From contig JAYSBP010000005.1 in the NCBI GenBank assembly GCA_041915365.1, positions 1-64,000 on the forward strand: 64,000 bases of DNA, read 5' to 3'. The position numbers and the translations under genes were made by a program. The stretch comes from UBA6016 sp041915365 (GTDB taxonomy: Bacteria > Campylobacterota > Campylobacteria > Campylobacterales > UBA6016). This document shows positions 42,030 to 51,136 of this stretch, one piece after another. Numbering within the stretch: the first letter of the stretch is position 1; every line of letters begins with the position of its first letter. Below the pieces are notes generated by a model. The model ran no database searches. It saw only the letters and a program-made list of their open reading frames with translations, and was not told where the DNA came from.

Positions 42030-42925
42030 AAAAACATTCCGCATTTACAATGTTAGAGATGATATTTGTCATAGTAGTCCTAGGCATTATAGTCGGTGGT
42101 ACTTTCGTGCAAATATCAAGCATATATGAGGATATGATACAAAAGCAGTACTCAAGTGAGCTTCAGACAGAGGCAAAGATAGTCGCCGAAGAGATTGTGG
42201 CTAGAGTTTCAAGCTCCATCAAGGAATCGCTCATAGCCACAACGGCTCTTGATGGGACAGGCTGTGTCGCAATCAGTGCAATTACGGCGGCAAATAACGA
42301 GTATATATTGGAGTGGATTGGTAAGAGTGATGAGGCAAATATTGGACTTTGGGATGACGCCCTTGGGGATTACAAGCCGGGCTGGAGTGGCTTTGTGGAT
42401 GTGTCGGCATCTGATACTAACTCAATATCAACTAAAGGCTCAAAGCTAAGCAATGCGGAGACGATAATAAGCAATTTAACCGGAGAGGCTACTCCATTAT
42501 CAAGCGCAAACCCAGTAGCTGCGATATATTTTGCCGCAAGCGGTACGAATGCAAATGCTTGTAGTGATTTTTTTGGAGATTATATGACGTTATCCAAAAT
42601 ATATCGAGTAAAGATAGGCTCTCAAAATCCTGATGCAAATCTGACTCAAGTGGATAAATCGTTTGCCGGCATATCCGAACAATACACGCTGAGCCACTCC
42701 GCTTACGCCGTAGCCAAAAGCGGGACCAATTTGTATTTGTATTCTTTTCGCCCTTGGCTTGGCGAGACAGCTTCGCACGCCAATGCCAAAAAATATCTTT
42801 TGGCAAAAAATGTCACAGGCTTTGGCTTCAAGTGGGATGGTGGGCTTTTTCGTATCAATGTATGTGTAAGCAAGACGCTCAACGGCTTTCCTATAGAGGT
42901 GTGCAAAGAAAAGGCTTTGTTTTGA
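42026..42925 (+). CDS. Pseudopilin, type IV prepilin N-terminus (second)
   Basis: This 299-residue protein starts with GTG and has a prepilin-like N-terminus HSAFTMLEMIFVIVVLGI: Glu at +5 is present, but the residue before cleavage is Ala instead of Gly. Prepilin peptidases may tolerate this. The soluble part is large, with cysteines at TGCVAIS, NACSDFF and VCVSK, as expected for secreted minor pilins. It overlaps both neighbours by four bases. Confidence 0.82.
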   Translation: MKKHSAFTMLEMIFVIVVLGIIVGGTFVQISSIYEDMIQKQYSSELQTEAKIVAEEIVARVSSSIKESLIATTALDGTGCVAISAITAANNEYILEWIGKSDEANIGLWDDALGDYKPGWSGFVDVSASDTNSISTKGSKLSNAETIISNLTGEATPLSSANPVAAIYFAASGTNANACSDFFGDYMTLSKIYRVKIGSQNPDANLTQVDKSFAGISEQYTLSHSAYAVAKSGTNLYLYSFRPWLGETASHANAKKYLLAKNVTGFGFKWDGGLFRINVCVSKTLNGFPIEVCKEKALF

Positions 42926-43371
42926 GAAGACGCGGTTTTGGCATTATTACCGCTATCGTTTTGCTGGTTCTTATAGCCACTGTAGGCATGATGATAATGT
43001 CTATAGCGGCGACAAGCTCCAAAAAAGCAACTGATGATTATTTGCGTATTCAAGCTGAGATGCTGGCTCGTAGTGCCACCGAGTTTGCTCTGTTGCGTGT
43101 GCAGGGGTTTAACCGTGCTGACAGCAGCAACAGCAAATGTCTTGAGAATGTAAATATAGATGCAAACCCGTTTGAGGCAAATGCGACAATAAGCTATTTT
43201 CTGGAATCAGGCGAGAGCGTTAAATTAACAGAGTGCAAGAATCAGTTAGTAAAAGACGTTAGTGACCACGACTTGAACGGCACAATTATGATTGATGTTG
43301 TTGTGACGACAAAAGACGCTACGACCTCGGAGCCAATCCGCATTCACAAGAGAACGTTGCAAAAGCCTTAA
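42922..43371 (+). CDS. Pseudopilin-like protein lacking Glu5 (third)
   Basis: This ~149-residue protein reads RRRGFGIITAIVLLVLIATV at its start: a Gly-Phe cleavage point, then a helix, but Thr instead of Glu at +5, as in PilX- or GspK-type minor pilins. TTG 42922 overlaps the upstream stop (TTGA) and has AAAAGG seven bases upstream; GTG 42901 is the alternative. Two cysteines (SKCLEN and TECKNQ) lie in the soluble part. It ends overlapping the convergent transferase gene. Confidence 0.68.
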   Translation: MRRRGFGIITAIVLLVLIATVGMMIMSIAATSSKKATDDYLRIQAEMLARSATEFALLRVQGFNRADSSNSKCLENVNIDANPFEANATISYFLESGESVKLTECKNQLVKDVSDHDLNGTIMIDVVVTTKDATTSEPIRIHKRTLQKP

Positions 43372-44081
43372 TTCCAGATAGCCTCTTCTTCGTTGCTAGG
43401 TCGCCCGTTTAGTAGTTCGTGAGGCTTATATTTTAGCTTATACATCAAGCTTGCGTTTTCACGTACTATGTAGCCTAGATAGATGTATTTTAGCCCTAGT
43501 TCTTTTGCTATTTTGATTTGCATTAGTATCGAGTATGTACCAAGTGAGAGGTGTGCATAGTCTGGATCGCAAAAGAAATATATAGACGATATACCGTCTC
43601 CTAGTACATCTATATAGTCCACGCCTATTAGTTTCGCATCTTTGAAATACCTTATCTCGTAGCCGAAGTCTCCGGCTCCGTCTACGAACATCTTATTGTA
43701 TTTTTCCTCGTCCATACCGTTTAGCTTCCAGCCTCTCGACTCGCTCCGCTCTTTGTGGTATTTGTGATGAAGTGCGAGCTTTTCATCCGAGTATACCGGC
43801 CTGTGAAGCGAATAGAGCGTGTCGGCGTTGCGGTTTTTTATGTTTCTAAAAGTCTTTGAATCCTTAAAATCATCCACGCATACCCTGATGCTCTCGCATT
43901 TATCGCAGTCTTCACACAAAGGACGAAAATATCCGCTGCCAAATCGCCTCCATCCTCTCCTCATTAGCATATCTGCAAAAAAAGCGGGGCATTGGTCTAT
44001 AAATATATTGTTGACGCTAACGGCGTTTTTGCCGTCAAAATAGCCGCATTCGTGTTCGCTTTGAAATTCGTAGTATCTCAA
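43368..44081 (-). CDS. bpt: Aspartate/glutamate leucyl- or arginyltransferase (Bpt/Ate)
   Basis: The 237-residue enzyme adds Leu or Arg to acidic N-termini in the N-degron pathway. It has the cysteine-rich start (FFADMLMRRGWRRFGSGYFR, then CEDCDKCESIRV) and the GNAT-fold part with YLGYIVRENASLMYKLKYKP. Whether it transfers Leu (Bpt) or Arg (Ate) is not readable. It is followed upstream by a DUF1566 gene with a three-base gap. Confidence 0.93.
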   Translation of the reverse strand: MRYYEFQSEHECGYFDGKNAVSVNNIFIDQCPAFFADMLMRRGWRRFGSGYFRPLCEDCDKCESIRVCVDDFKDSKTFRNIKNRNADTLYSLHRPVYSDEKLALHHKYHKERSESRGWKLNGMDEEKYNKMFVDGAGDFGYEIRYFKDAKLIGVDYIDVLGDGISSIYFFCDPDYAHLSLGTYSILMQIKIAKELGLKYIYLGYIVRENASLMYKLKYKPHELLNGRPSNEEEAIWN

Positions 44082-44084
44082 TGA

Positions 44085-44519
44085 CTATCCTCTGACACAT
44101 CTTACATAGAAAGTTTGACTTGCTAGGTGGGTATTTGTATTTGCTTCTTTGAAGTTAAGTAGATAGTACTCGCCATTATCTGCTTTTGTGCAGCTCCAAT
44201 ACCATCCGTCTTTGCCTAGATTGTCCGATAGTGGCTCTAATATGAAAAATCCGTTGTTTGACATATCTTTGATACCCTCAAACCAGGCTCTCCAAGTCTT
44301 ATAGTCTTTATCATATCTATACGGCTCTATAGTGCAAAGCGTTGAGAGATCATCTATAGTAGGTACTCGCCAATCCTCAAATCCACCGTATTTTGCGCCG
44401 TTTAGCTCATTCGCATACTCATACGCTTCTTCAATGGAATACTCCATTCTTTTGTTGCCGTATGTTTTTAGCTCCCAGTAAAGCCCCGTGTTTTCATCTT
44501 TATAATATTTGTTGTTCAT
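44085..44519 (-). CDS. DUF1566 (Lcl C-terminal) domain protein
   Basis: This 144-residue protein consists of a single DUF1566 domain: GLYWELKTYGN, EAYEYANELNGAKYGGFEDW with RVPTIDDLSTL, WYWSCTKADNGEYYLLNF and the ending FYVRCVRG. The fold is C-type-lectin- or FGE-like. No signal peptide is visible, so it may be cytoplasmic. Related proteins are often surface-exposed, which differs here. Function unknown. Confidence 0.85.
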   Translation of the reverse strand: MNNKYYKDENTGLYWELKTYGNKRMEYSIEEAYEYANELNGAKYGGFEDWRVPTIDDLSTLCTIEPYRYDKDYKTWRAWFEGIKDMSNNGFFILEPLSDNLGKDGWYWSCTKADNGEYYLLNFKEANTNTHLASQTFYVRCVRG

Positions 44520-44759
44520 TGCACTATATCTTTCGGGTTATTTTCACCCTTATCTTTATTTGCGCAATTATCGAGCAGTCAAGCTTAAAACGTAATTTTT
44601 TGATATTTGTTAAAATTGTGTTAAATATTTTTCACAAAATCCCCAAAACAGCCCGATTTATCAGTAAAGTTAAGTTTTGTTTAATTTTTTGTTGATTAAA
44701 ATTTGGGCCGTGAGTACAAATGCGTGTACCTCAATCACGAAACAAAACAAGGAGTGTTT

Positions 44760-46208
44760 ATGAAGTTTACGAAACTTTCTCTTGCGGCTATCGTCGCTAT
44801 GGGTCTTGCTTCTAGCGCATCAGCGGTAGAAAATGTAAAAGTAGATGGCCAAATCAAACTTTGGTATCAAACAACTGATACAAAACAGTCATCTGGTAAT
44901 TCTACTGCTGCTGATGGCGTTGCTAGAACTGATACTGACGGTCTTTTCAAAAAAGACGGTGCTACTGGCGACCTAGTTGCAAAGCTAAGAGCTACTGGTG
45001 ACCTAACTAAAAAAGTTGGCTTTGGTACTACTCTATATGCCGCAACTACTATGGGCCTAGAGAACAATGTTGTTAACGGCGAAACTATAAGCAATGCGTC
45101 TAACTCTGCGGGCAATACAGGGCTTAACGGCACTGACAAAAACCCTATCTGGCTAGGCGAAGCGTACTTTACATACAAAGCTGGAAAAACTATAGCTAAA
45201 ATCGGTAGACAAGAGCTTAATACTCCTCTTGCATACTCTGAGGATTGGAATGCTGCGCCAAACACATTTGAAGCTGCAGTGCTTGTAAACCAAGATCTTC
45301 CGGATACTACGCTTATCGCTGCTTATGTATCAAGAGGTAATGGTTACGATAATAACTTTCATGTTAATGGTGCAACAGGTAATGGTGTTAACGCAAAAAC
45401 TGTTAACTCTAACGGTACTTTCTACAACTACCATGCGAACTCTGGCGTAAATGATGCCGATGTTGGTGGTGCATATGCTGTTGGTATGGTAAATAAAAGC
45501 ATACCAAACCTTACACTGCACCCAGTGTACTACAATGTTCTAGATACAGCAACTGCTTTCTGGGGCGATGTAACTTATGACATCCCAAGTATAGCTAAAA
45601 TCGAGGCTCTTTACTCTTATGTTGACCCTGAGGGCCAAACTCAAAAGCTTCTAGATACGCTTGCTGGTGCTAGCAACAAAACTACATCTGCTTACGCTGC
45701 TCAAGTGTCTGGTGTATTTGCTGGCGTAAAACTTGCTGGTGCATACTCAAACGTAAGCAAAGGTTTTCTACCTGTAGCAAATACTGCAACTGGTTTCAAG
45801 AAAACAAAAATATATACAGCATCAATCTTCTCTGACGGTACTGTAGCTGGTAGACCAGATACAACTGGCTGGAAAGTTTCAGCTGGATACACTATTGCTG
45901 GTGTTGATCTTTCTGCTAGCTATGCTGGTTACAAAGTTGGTAAAAATGACAATAAAGCAAACTGGTTCAATGCTGCAAATGCTCTTGGTACAACAGATGC
46001 TAAAGGAAACCCTGTCACTGCGGTTGGCGCACCAGCTGGCGTAGAGTATAGCCCTTCTGAGATAGACCTAAGCGCTTCTACAAAAATAGATGAAATAAAC
46101 CTAGCTCTCTACTATATGAATGTAAAAGAAGCATACAAATCTGCTAATAGCGGTGGTTTTACAAAAGACCTACAAGCTGTTAGGGTAATCGCTAGCATCA
46201 ACTTCTAA
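44760..46208 (+). CDS. Outer-membrane porin, OprD-like family (second)
   Basis: The 482-residue precursor has a signal peptide (about 1-21, LAAIVAMGLASSASA) and mature start VENVKVDGQIKLWYQTTDTK; the terminal strand is VRVIASINF with final Phe. It shares KIGRQELNTPLAYSEDWN with the first porin, so the two are paralogues. AAGGAG precedes ATG 44760. The 240-base leader has AT-rich tracts and a possible -10 (TAAAAT, 44697-44702). A strong terminator follows. Codon choice (AGA, GGC, CTA) suggests high expression; it may be the major porin. Confidence 0.9.
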   Translation: MKFTKLSLAAIVAMGLASSASAVENVKVDGQIKLWYQTTDTKQSSGNSTAADGVARTDTDGLFKKDGATGDLVAKLRATGDLTKKVGFGTTLYAATTMGLENNVVNGETISNASNSAGNTGLNGTDKNPIWLGEAYFTYKAGKTIAKIGRQELNTPLAYSEDWNAAPNTFEAAVLVNQDLPDTTLIAAYVSRGNGYDNNFHVNGATGNGVNAKTVNSNGTFYNYHANSGVNDADVGGAYAVGMVNKSIPNLTLHPVYYNVLDTATAFWGDVTYDIPSIAKIEALYSYVDPEGQTQKLLDTLAGASNKTTSAYAAQVSGVFAGVKLAGAYSNVSKGFLPVANTATGFKKTKIYTASIFSDGTVAGRPDTTGWKVSAGYTIAGVDLSASYAGYKVGKNDNKANWFNAANALGTTDAKGNPVTAVGAPAGVEYSPSEIDLSASTKIDEINLALYYMNVKEAYKSANSGGFTKDLQAVRVIASINF

Positions 46209-46239
46209 TCCAAAACAGTACACGCAAGTTACTATTTTA

Positions 46240-46270
46240 GCCGAGAGGAATTTTCCTCTCGGCTTTTTTT
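46240..46270 (+). terminator. Strong intrinsic terminator after the second porin
   Basis: Perfect 11-bp arms GCCGAGAGGAA and TTCCTCTCGGC with a two-base loop centre are followed by seven T. It lies 31 bases after the stop. Confidence 0.92.
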
Positions 46271-46336
46271 ATGTCCAAAAAATAACTGATTAAAATAAAG
46301 ATAAAGGCAGACCCGCATTGGGGTCTATCGTAGGTT

Positions 46337-46954
46337 TTACTTAACAAATCCGTTTTTAGAATCTGCTACGTCTGATTGTTTTGATGATTTTGGTGTTGAA
46401 GTTTTTATGGATACTGCGGATTGCTCGCCTGCTTTACCATCACTTATTTTTTTTAGCGGAATTCTTTTTAGTTGTGTTACTTCATCGGAGTAGTCAACTG
46501 CACTTTTGCCGTCTTTTGCTATCTCGAACTTTCTCAAAAGCCCACCGAATACGACTTTGCCGTATCTGCTGGAATCCCCGATGCTTACCGATAGTGTATT
46601 GTCTTTGCTGTCGATAAATTGTATTGTGTAGTTTTCTGTTTTTGATACGCCGTCTATTGTGTATGTCACGCTTCCATCATTTCTGAAGTTATAGTATAGC
46701 TCCCCGTCTCTACTTTTCCACTCGCCAGTCAACATTCTAGCCAGAGGCTCTTCTACCGATATTGCTTTTGGCGCGCCCGCAAGGTCTTTTGCCGCCATAG
46801 CCGCTACTTGTCCATTGGTTGATTGAACTGCCGTTACCTCTTCCCAAGTGCCGTTATCGTGCATTATGATTGTTCTTCCATCTTTTAGCGTAGCGTACTG
46901 CGCAGCCATCAGCGAAGCCGCAATGGACGAGATAAATAAAGCTTTTTTGAGCAT
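46337..46954 (-). CDS. Exported protein of unknown function (DUF3157-like start)
   Basis: This 205-residue protein has a signal peptide (about 1-18, FISSIAASLMA) followed by YATLKDGRTIIMHDNGTWEEV, a pattern found in small periplasmic proteins such as DUF3157 that I cannot confirm. A beta-rich part follows (about 70-165), then a Lys/Ser-rich tail. It is divergent from argH with ~110 bases between. Function unknown. Confidence 0.72.
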   Translation of the reverse strand: MLKKALFISSIAASLMAAQYATLKDGRTIIMHDNGTWEEVTAVQSTNGQVAAMAAKDLAGAPKAISVEEPLARMLTGEWKSRDGELYYNFRNDGSVTYTIDGVSKTENYTIQFIDSKDNTLSVSIGDSSRYGKVVFGGLLRKFEIAKDGKSAVDYSDEVTQLKRIPLKKISDGKAGEQSAVSIKTSTPKSSKQSDVADSKNGFVK

Positions 46955-47064
46955 TTCTTTCCTTTTGCAAAAATTTATAAATACTAGCCAAAAAGCTTTT
47001 AAAAGCAGCCTTTACCGCCTCCTCGTTATAATGATAAAAGCAAAAAACTCAAAAGGCTTTTTTT

Positions 47065-48444
47065 ATGAAACAAAAGATGTGGGACGGTAGGTTTGAAGAG
47101 GGGAGTAGTGAGCTGCTGGAGGAGTTTAACGCCTCCATTTTTTTTGACAACAAGCTTTACAAGGAGGACATAAAAGGCTCTTTAGCACATGCCAAAATGC
47201 TTTGCTCTATAGGGATACTCTCAAGCGAAGAACTCAGAGCTATAGAAAACGGCTTGTATCAGGTTTTGGGTGAGATGGAGAGTGGCGCTTTTGTCTTTGA
47301 TAGGTCACAAGAAGATATACACATGGCCGTAGAGGGAAGACTAACGGAGCTTATAGGAGAAGCAGGCAAAAAGCTTCACACGGCAAGAAGTCGCAACGAC
47401 CAAGTGGCTACGGACTTCAGACTTTACTGCCAAAATCAAAATAAAAATATACAGCAACTAATCAAAACGTTAATAACTACGCTAAACACTATCGCCAAAG
47501 AGCATACGGACACACTTATACCTGGGATGACGCATTTGCAACACGCCCAACCCGTTAGCTTTGCTTTTCAGCTTCTTGCTTACTGCGCTATGTTTAAGAG
47601 AGACTTTGAGAGGTTTGAATCTAGTTTTGAACGCAACAACTACTCCCCGCTAGGCTCTGCGGCACTCGCAGGGACGCCGCACGAGATAGATAGACGTATG
47701 AGTGCAAAAGAGCTTGGTTTTTATGCCCCTACGATAAACGCCATGGACTCTGTGTCTGATAGAGATTTTGCGCTTGAAATGCTGTTTAATATTTCGGTGC
47801 TTTTTGCCCATATTTCTAGGCTGTCCGAGGAGCTTATCTTGTGGAGTAGCTATGAATTTAAGTGGATTACGATGAGCGATAAATTTTCTACGGGAAGCTC
47901 AATAATGCCGCAAAAGAAAAATCCCGATGTAGCTGAACTGCTTAGGGGTAAAACGGGTAGGGTATATGGAAATCTTATGGGGCTTCTTACTGTGATGAAA
48001 GGGTTGCCGCTAGCGTACAACAAGGATATGCAAGAGGACAAAGAGGGTGTTTTTGACTCTGTTGAGACGGCTATTGCATCGCTAGTTATACTCTCTGAAA
48101 TGCTTGCCACGATGAAGGTAGAAAAACAAAATATGCTCAAAGCTTGCGAAACGGGGCATCTAACGGCGACCGACCTTGCGGACTACCTAGTCAAAAAAGG
48201 CGTTCCTTTTAGAGAAACGCACCACATATCAGGTCGTGCCGTAGCGTTTGCAGAGAAAAAAGGCGTAGATTTGTCAAAATTAAGCCTTGAAGAGCTAAAA
48301 AGTATCGATGAGAGGATAGATGTAGATGCTCTGGAAGTCATAAAGCACATCAACTCTATGAACTCCAGAAATAGTTATGGCGCAACGTCAAAAAGGCAGA
48401 CCGAGGCACAAATAGCGTACTTTGACGATTTTTTGAGGGGCTAA
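47065..48444 (+). CDS. argH: Argininosuccinate lyase
   Basis: The 459-residue enzyme splits argininosuccinate into arginine and fumarate. It has the start KMWDGRFEEGSSELLEEFNA, HTARSRNDQVATD, TPGMTHLQHAQP-like segment (here LIPGMTHLQHAQPVSF) and the superfamily signature GSSIMPQKKNPD near residue 277. The last bases overlap the convergent response regulator by four. ATG 47077 is an alternative start that would remove four residues. Confidence 0.97.
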   Translation: MKQKMWDGRFEEGSSELLEEFNASIFFDNKLYKEDIKGSLAHAKMLCSIGILSSEELRAIENGLYQVLGEMESGAFVFDRSQEDIHMAVEGRLTELIGEAGKKLHTARSRNDQVATDFRLYCQNQNKNIQQLIKTLITTLNTIAKEHTDTLIPGMTHLQHAQPVSFAFQLLAYCAMFKRDFERFESSFERNNYSPLGSAALAGTPHEIDRRMSAKELGFYAPTINAMDSVSDRDFALEMLFNISVLFAHISRLSEELILWSSYEFKWITMSDKFSTGSSIMPQKKNPDVAELLRGKTGRVYGNLMGLLTVMKGLPLAYNKDMQEDKEGVFDSVETAIASLVILSEMLATMKVEKQNMLKACETGHLTATDLADYLVKKGVPFRETHHISGRAVAFAEKKGVDLSKLSLEELKSIDERIDVDALEVIKHINSMNSRNSYGATSKRQTEAQIAYFDDFLRG

Positions 48445-49727
48445 AATAGCTCCAAATCGTCGTCGCTATTCTCCAGTGCAGCGTCTTTGAATATAAGTTC
48501 CACTTGAAGGCACGAGCTTAGCAGCGAGCTATCCAGATAGTGTATATCATCCGTGCTTTGTGTGACAAATACAGTTTTTCGCCAATTTGTCAGGTCGTCA
48601 AATATACTTCTTATTATGACGGCAAGCTTTTGTTTTTGCTTTGTATCTGCACCCATATCGATATTTTTTAGGAAGGTCGATAGGCTAAGCAATGCGTAAC
48701 TTAGATTTTTGAATTCATATAGGGTGTCTATCTCTGTCGCATATATCTCTATCTCTTGCGCTATCTTTGATATTGCCTCAATATCCATTTTTGTTTCAAA
48801 TTCATAAACCAAAACATCCAGCACCTCTTCGTTTGCTTCAAGTCTCTCCAGTTTGTCGACGACATCAGGAGCCAACTCTGAGACAAAAGTATTTGCCGAT
48901 ATTTTCTCCGTGTGGGTCATTCTGAGGATTTGTTTGTCGCTATCGTCCAAATGTATTTTTTCTTTTTCGTCGTTAGCTTCTTTGGGCGCCTCTTTTGGAA
49001 GACCTATCGATATGACGTCGCTTTTTATAACAAGAGAAGCTTGCCCATTCTCTTTGCTAAAAATCTCTTTTATATCTTGCGCCGTAAAGCTTTTTAGCCC
49101 TGCAAGGGAGAAAAACAATGAATTGTCGTTTTCTTCCACTACTATATGAAATTCGCTATTTGTTTTTAACAGCTCAAGGCCTATGTTATATATTGCCCTT
49201 ACGACATCGCATACGTTGTCGCTTTCGCTGGCCGGCATTTCGCTATCCCAAAACTCTGCTAGACCAGCCTCGTCAACAATCAAAAAAGCCGTTTTTTTCT
49301 GATATATCTCTTTTGAAAATAGGTTTATCGCACCGGTAATTCTGGCCTTAGTCCTTCTAAACTCTATAATCGAAAGATAGTTTTTCATCCTAGCTCTAAA
49401 TAACTCTTCGTTTATCGGCTTTGTGATGTAGTCTTCGGCTCCTGCTTTGAGCATTGCATTTTTGTGTTCGTCATCACCCAAAACCGATACGGCTATGATT
49501 ATTGCCGATTCGTTAAATTCTCTTATTTGCTTGACGGCCTCTATGCCATCCATTACCGGCATCATAATATCCATAAAGATAATATCCGGCGATGCTATCT
49601 TTGCGGATTCCACCGCTTTTTTGCCGTTGTCGGCTTCAAATATGGAGACATCCTCGTACTCGTCAAGCAAGAGCCTTAGCGCCAGCCTGTTGTCTTTGTT
49701 GTCGTCAACCGTTAGTATCTTGATCAT
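48441..49727 (-). CDS. Response regulator with unknown helical output region
   Basis: The 428-residue protein begins with a receiver (TVDDNKDNRLALRLLLDEYE; Asp in IIFMDIMMPVMDG; Lys in DYITKPI), then a region of about 300 residues without recognisable DNA-binding, GGDEF or HPt motif. The middle (about 130-270) resembles a sensor-like or decoy domain, and the end (about 290-428) is helical. ATG begins right after the stop of the upstream kinase gene. It is a probable partner of that kinase, but its output is unclear. Confidence 0.85.
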   Translation of the reverse strand: MIKILTVDDNKDNRLALRLLLDEYEDVSIFEADNGKKAVESAKIASPDIIFMDIMMPVMDGIEAVKQIREFNESAIIIAVSVLGDDEHKNAMLKAGAEDYITKPINEELFRARMKNYLSIIEFRRTKARITGAINLFSKEIYQKKTAFLIVDEAGLAEFWDSEMPASESDNVCDVVRAIYNIGLELLKTNSEFHIVVEENDNSLFFSLAGLKSFTAQDIKEIFSKENGQASLVIKSDVISIGLPKEAPKEANDEKEKIHLDDSDKQILRMTHTEKISANTFVSELAPDVVDKLERLEANEEVLDVLVYEFETKMDIEAISKIAQEIEIYATEIDTLYEFKNLSYALLSLSTFLKNIDMGADTKQKQKLAVIIRSIFDDLTNWRKTVFVTQSTDDIHYLDSSLLSSCLQVELIFKDAALENSDDDLELF

Positions 49728-51110
49728 TTACGCCTCATGATTTGTTATTTTTCCGCTTATGCAAAAACGAGTTCCGGATAACGTTTTTGCGTCCTCAAAA
49801 GATAGTTTAAACCCAAATTCATCGCAAAGTGTCTTTGCATAATATAGTCCTATCCCAGTTCCTTTGGCCGACCTTGTCATCTCGGCTTCGCCTTCGCCAA
49901 ATAGTTGAAATATAGCCTCTTTGTTTTTTATCCCAACTCCGTTGTCTTCAACGCTAAGGAGAAATTCGTCTTCGCTTTGTTCAAGCGAGATAAATATTTG
50001 TCCATTGCCGTATTTTGCGGCATTTGAAATAATGTTCGATATTATCTGCCCCATCCTTAGACGGTCGGTTTTGATAAAAATAGATTTTTCTATGTGTGCT
50101 TTATATTTTATTCCAGTTGGCGGAAGTATTCTGCGTTTTATCTCTACTAACAAATCGCCAAGGTCAAAAACGCTCTCCGCAAACGCCATTTTATTATTTT
50201 TTAGTTTAGCAGTATCTAACATATTTGTGACTGAAAGAAGCATATCTTCCCCGTTTTTCTTGATGCCCGCCAAAAGTTCGATTAATTGCTCTTTATCTTT
50301 TATTTCCTCTTTTTCTATCTTTTTTTTGACAAAAGATGAAAAGTTGATAATGGCATTAAGTGGGGTTTTTAGTTCATGGGTAAAGACAAGCAAAAATGAG
50401 TCTTTTGCCTTGGAGAGCTCGCCTTTATATATCTCCTCTTGTTCTTTTGCTGCCTTTTCTTGAAGCTCTTTTTCCAGCAATACCTCTTTCGTGACGTCAA
50501 ACATAATAGATATAAATTCCTCTATATCGCCATCTGAGTTTAAGACGGGGTTGATAGTAGCCTCAACGTAAAAAGTGCTGCCGTCTTTTGCAATATTTTT
50601 TATTTTTCCGTAGAATGTCTGCTTTGAGAGTAGGGTAATCCACATATTTTTGAAAAACTCTCTATCGTTGTCAGGATGTCTTATCGGACGGTATGTGTGA
50701 CCTATCAACTCCTCTTTCGCATATCCGGTAACCTCGCAAAACTTATTATTAACATACGTGATAACACCTGCTCTGTCTGTTTTTGAGACGATGGCGCTGG
50801 TGTCTATGGCATCTTTGTATTCGTGCAGCAGCCTTCTTTCATCCTCAAGCTGCTCTGATATATCGCAGATTTCGTCTTGGTAGATTTTTTCTTTTTGCGC
50901 CTCGAGCTCTTTTATCAGTAAGATTTCCGATTTTCTAAGTAGGGCCGCCAGCACTACGACTACAACAAGCAAGAGCATCTGAGCATAATCCATCCAAAGC
51001 GGCGGCTCAGTCTTCAAAACATAAGATAAAAGCTCGTGCATCTCGCTGCCAATCAGCGCCGCAACAGTTAGTACTAGAAGTTTGGTTATAATTGCCGTAT
51101 TTTTAAACAT
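49728..51110 (-). CDS. PAS-domain sensor histidine kinase
   Basis: This ~460-residue kinase has two hydrophobic segments (about 5-25 and 35-55), a coiled coil (about 60-110), a PAS domain (about 115-225, TDRAGVITYVNNKFCEVTGY) with PAC tail, HisKA with His in LVFTHELKTPLNAIINF, and HATPase with NIISNAAKYGNG, DNGVGI and GTGIGLYYAK. The PAS domain suggests sensing of redox or small ligands. GTG 51122 is an alternative start. The MFS gene starts divergently only 26 bases away. Confidence 0.9.
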   Translation of the reverse strand: MFKNTAIITKLLVLTVAALIGSEMHELLSYVLKTEPPLWMDYAQMLLLVVVVVLAALLRKSEILLIKELEAQKEKIYQDEICDISEQLEDERRLLHEYKDAIDTSAIVSKTDRAGVITYVNNKFCEVTGYAKEELIGHTYRPIRHPDNDREFFKNMWITLLSKQTFYGKIKNIAKDGSTFYVEATINPVLNSDGDIEEFISIMFDVTKEVLLEKELQEKAAKEQEEIYKGELSKAKDSFLLVFTHELKTPLNAIINFSSFVKKKIEKEEIKDKEQLIELLAGIKKNGEDMLLSVTNMLDTAKLKNNKMAFAESVFDLGDLLVEIKRRILPPTGIKYKAHIEKSIFIKTDRLRMGQIISNIISNAAKYGNGQIFISLEQSEDEFLLSVEDNGVGIKNKEAIFQLFGEGEAEMTRSAKGTGIGLYYAKTLCDEFGFKLSFEDAKTLSGTRFCISGKITNHEA

Positions 51111-51136
51111 ATTTATCTGCACTTTATAGAGGGTTC

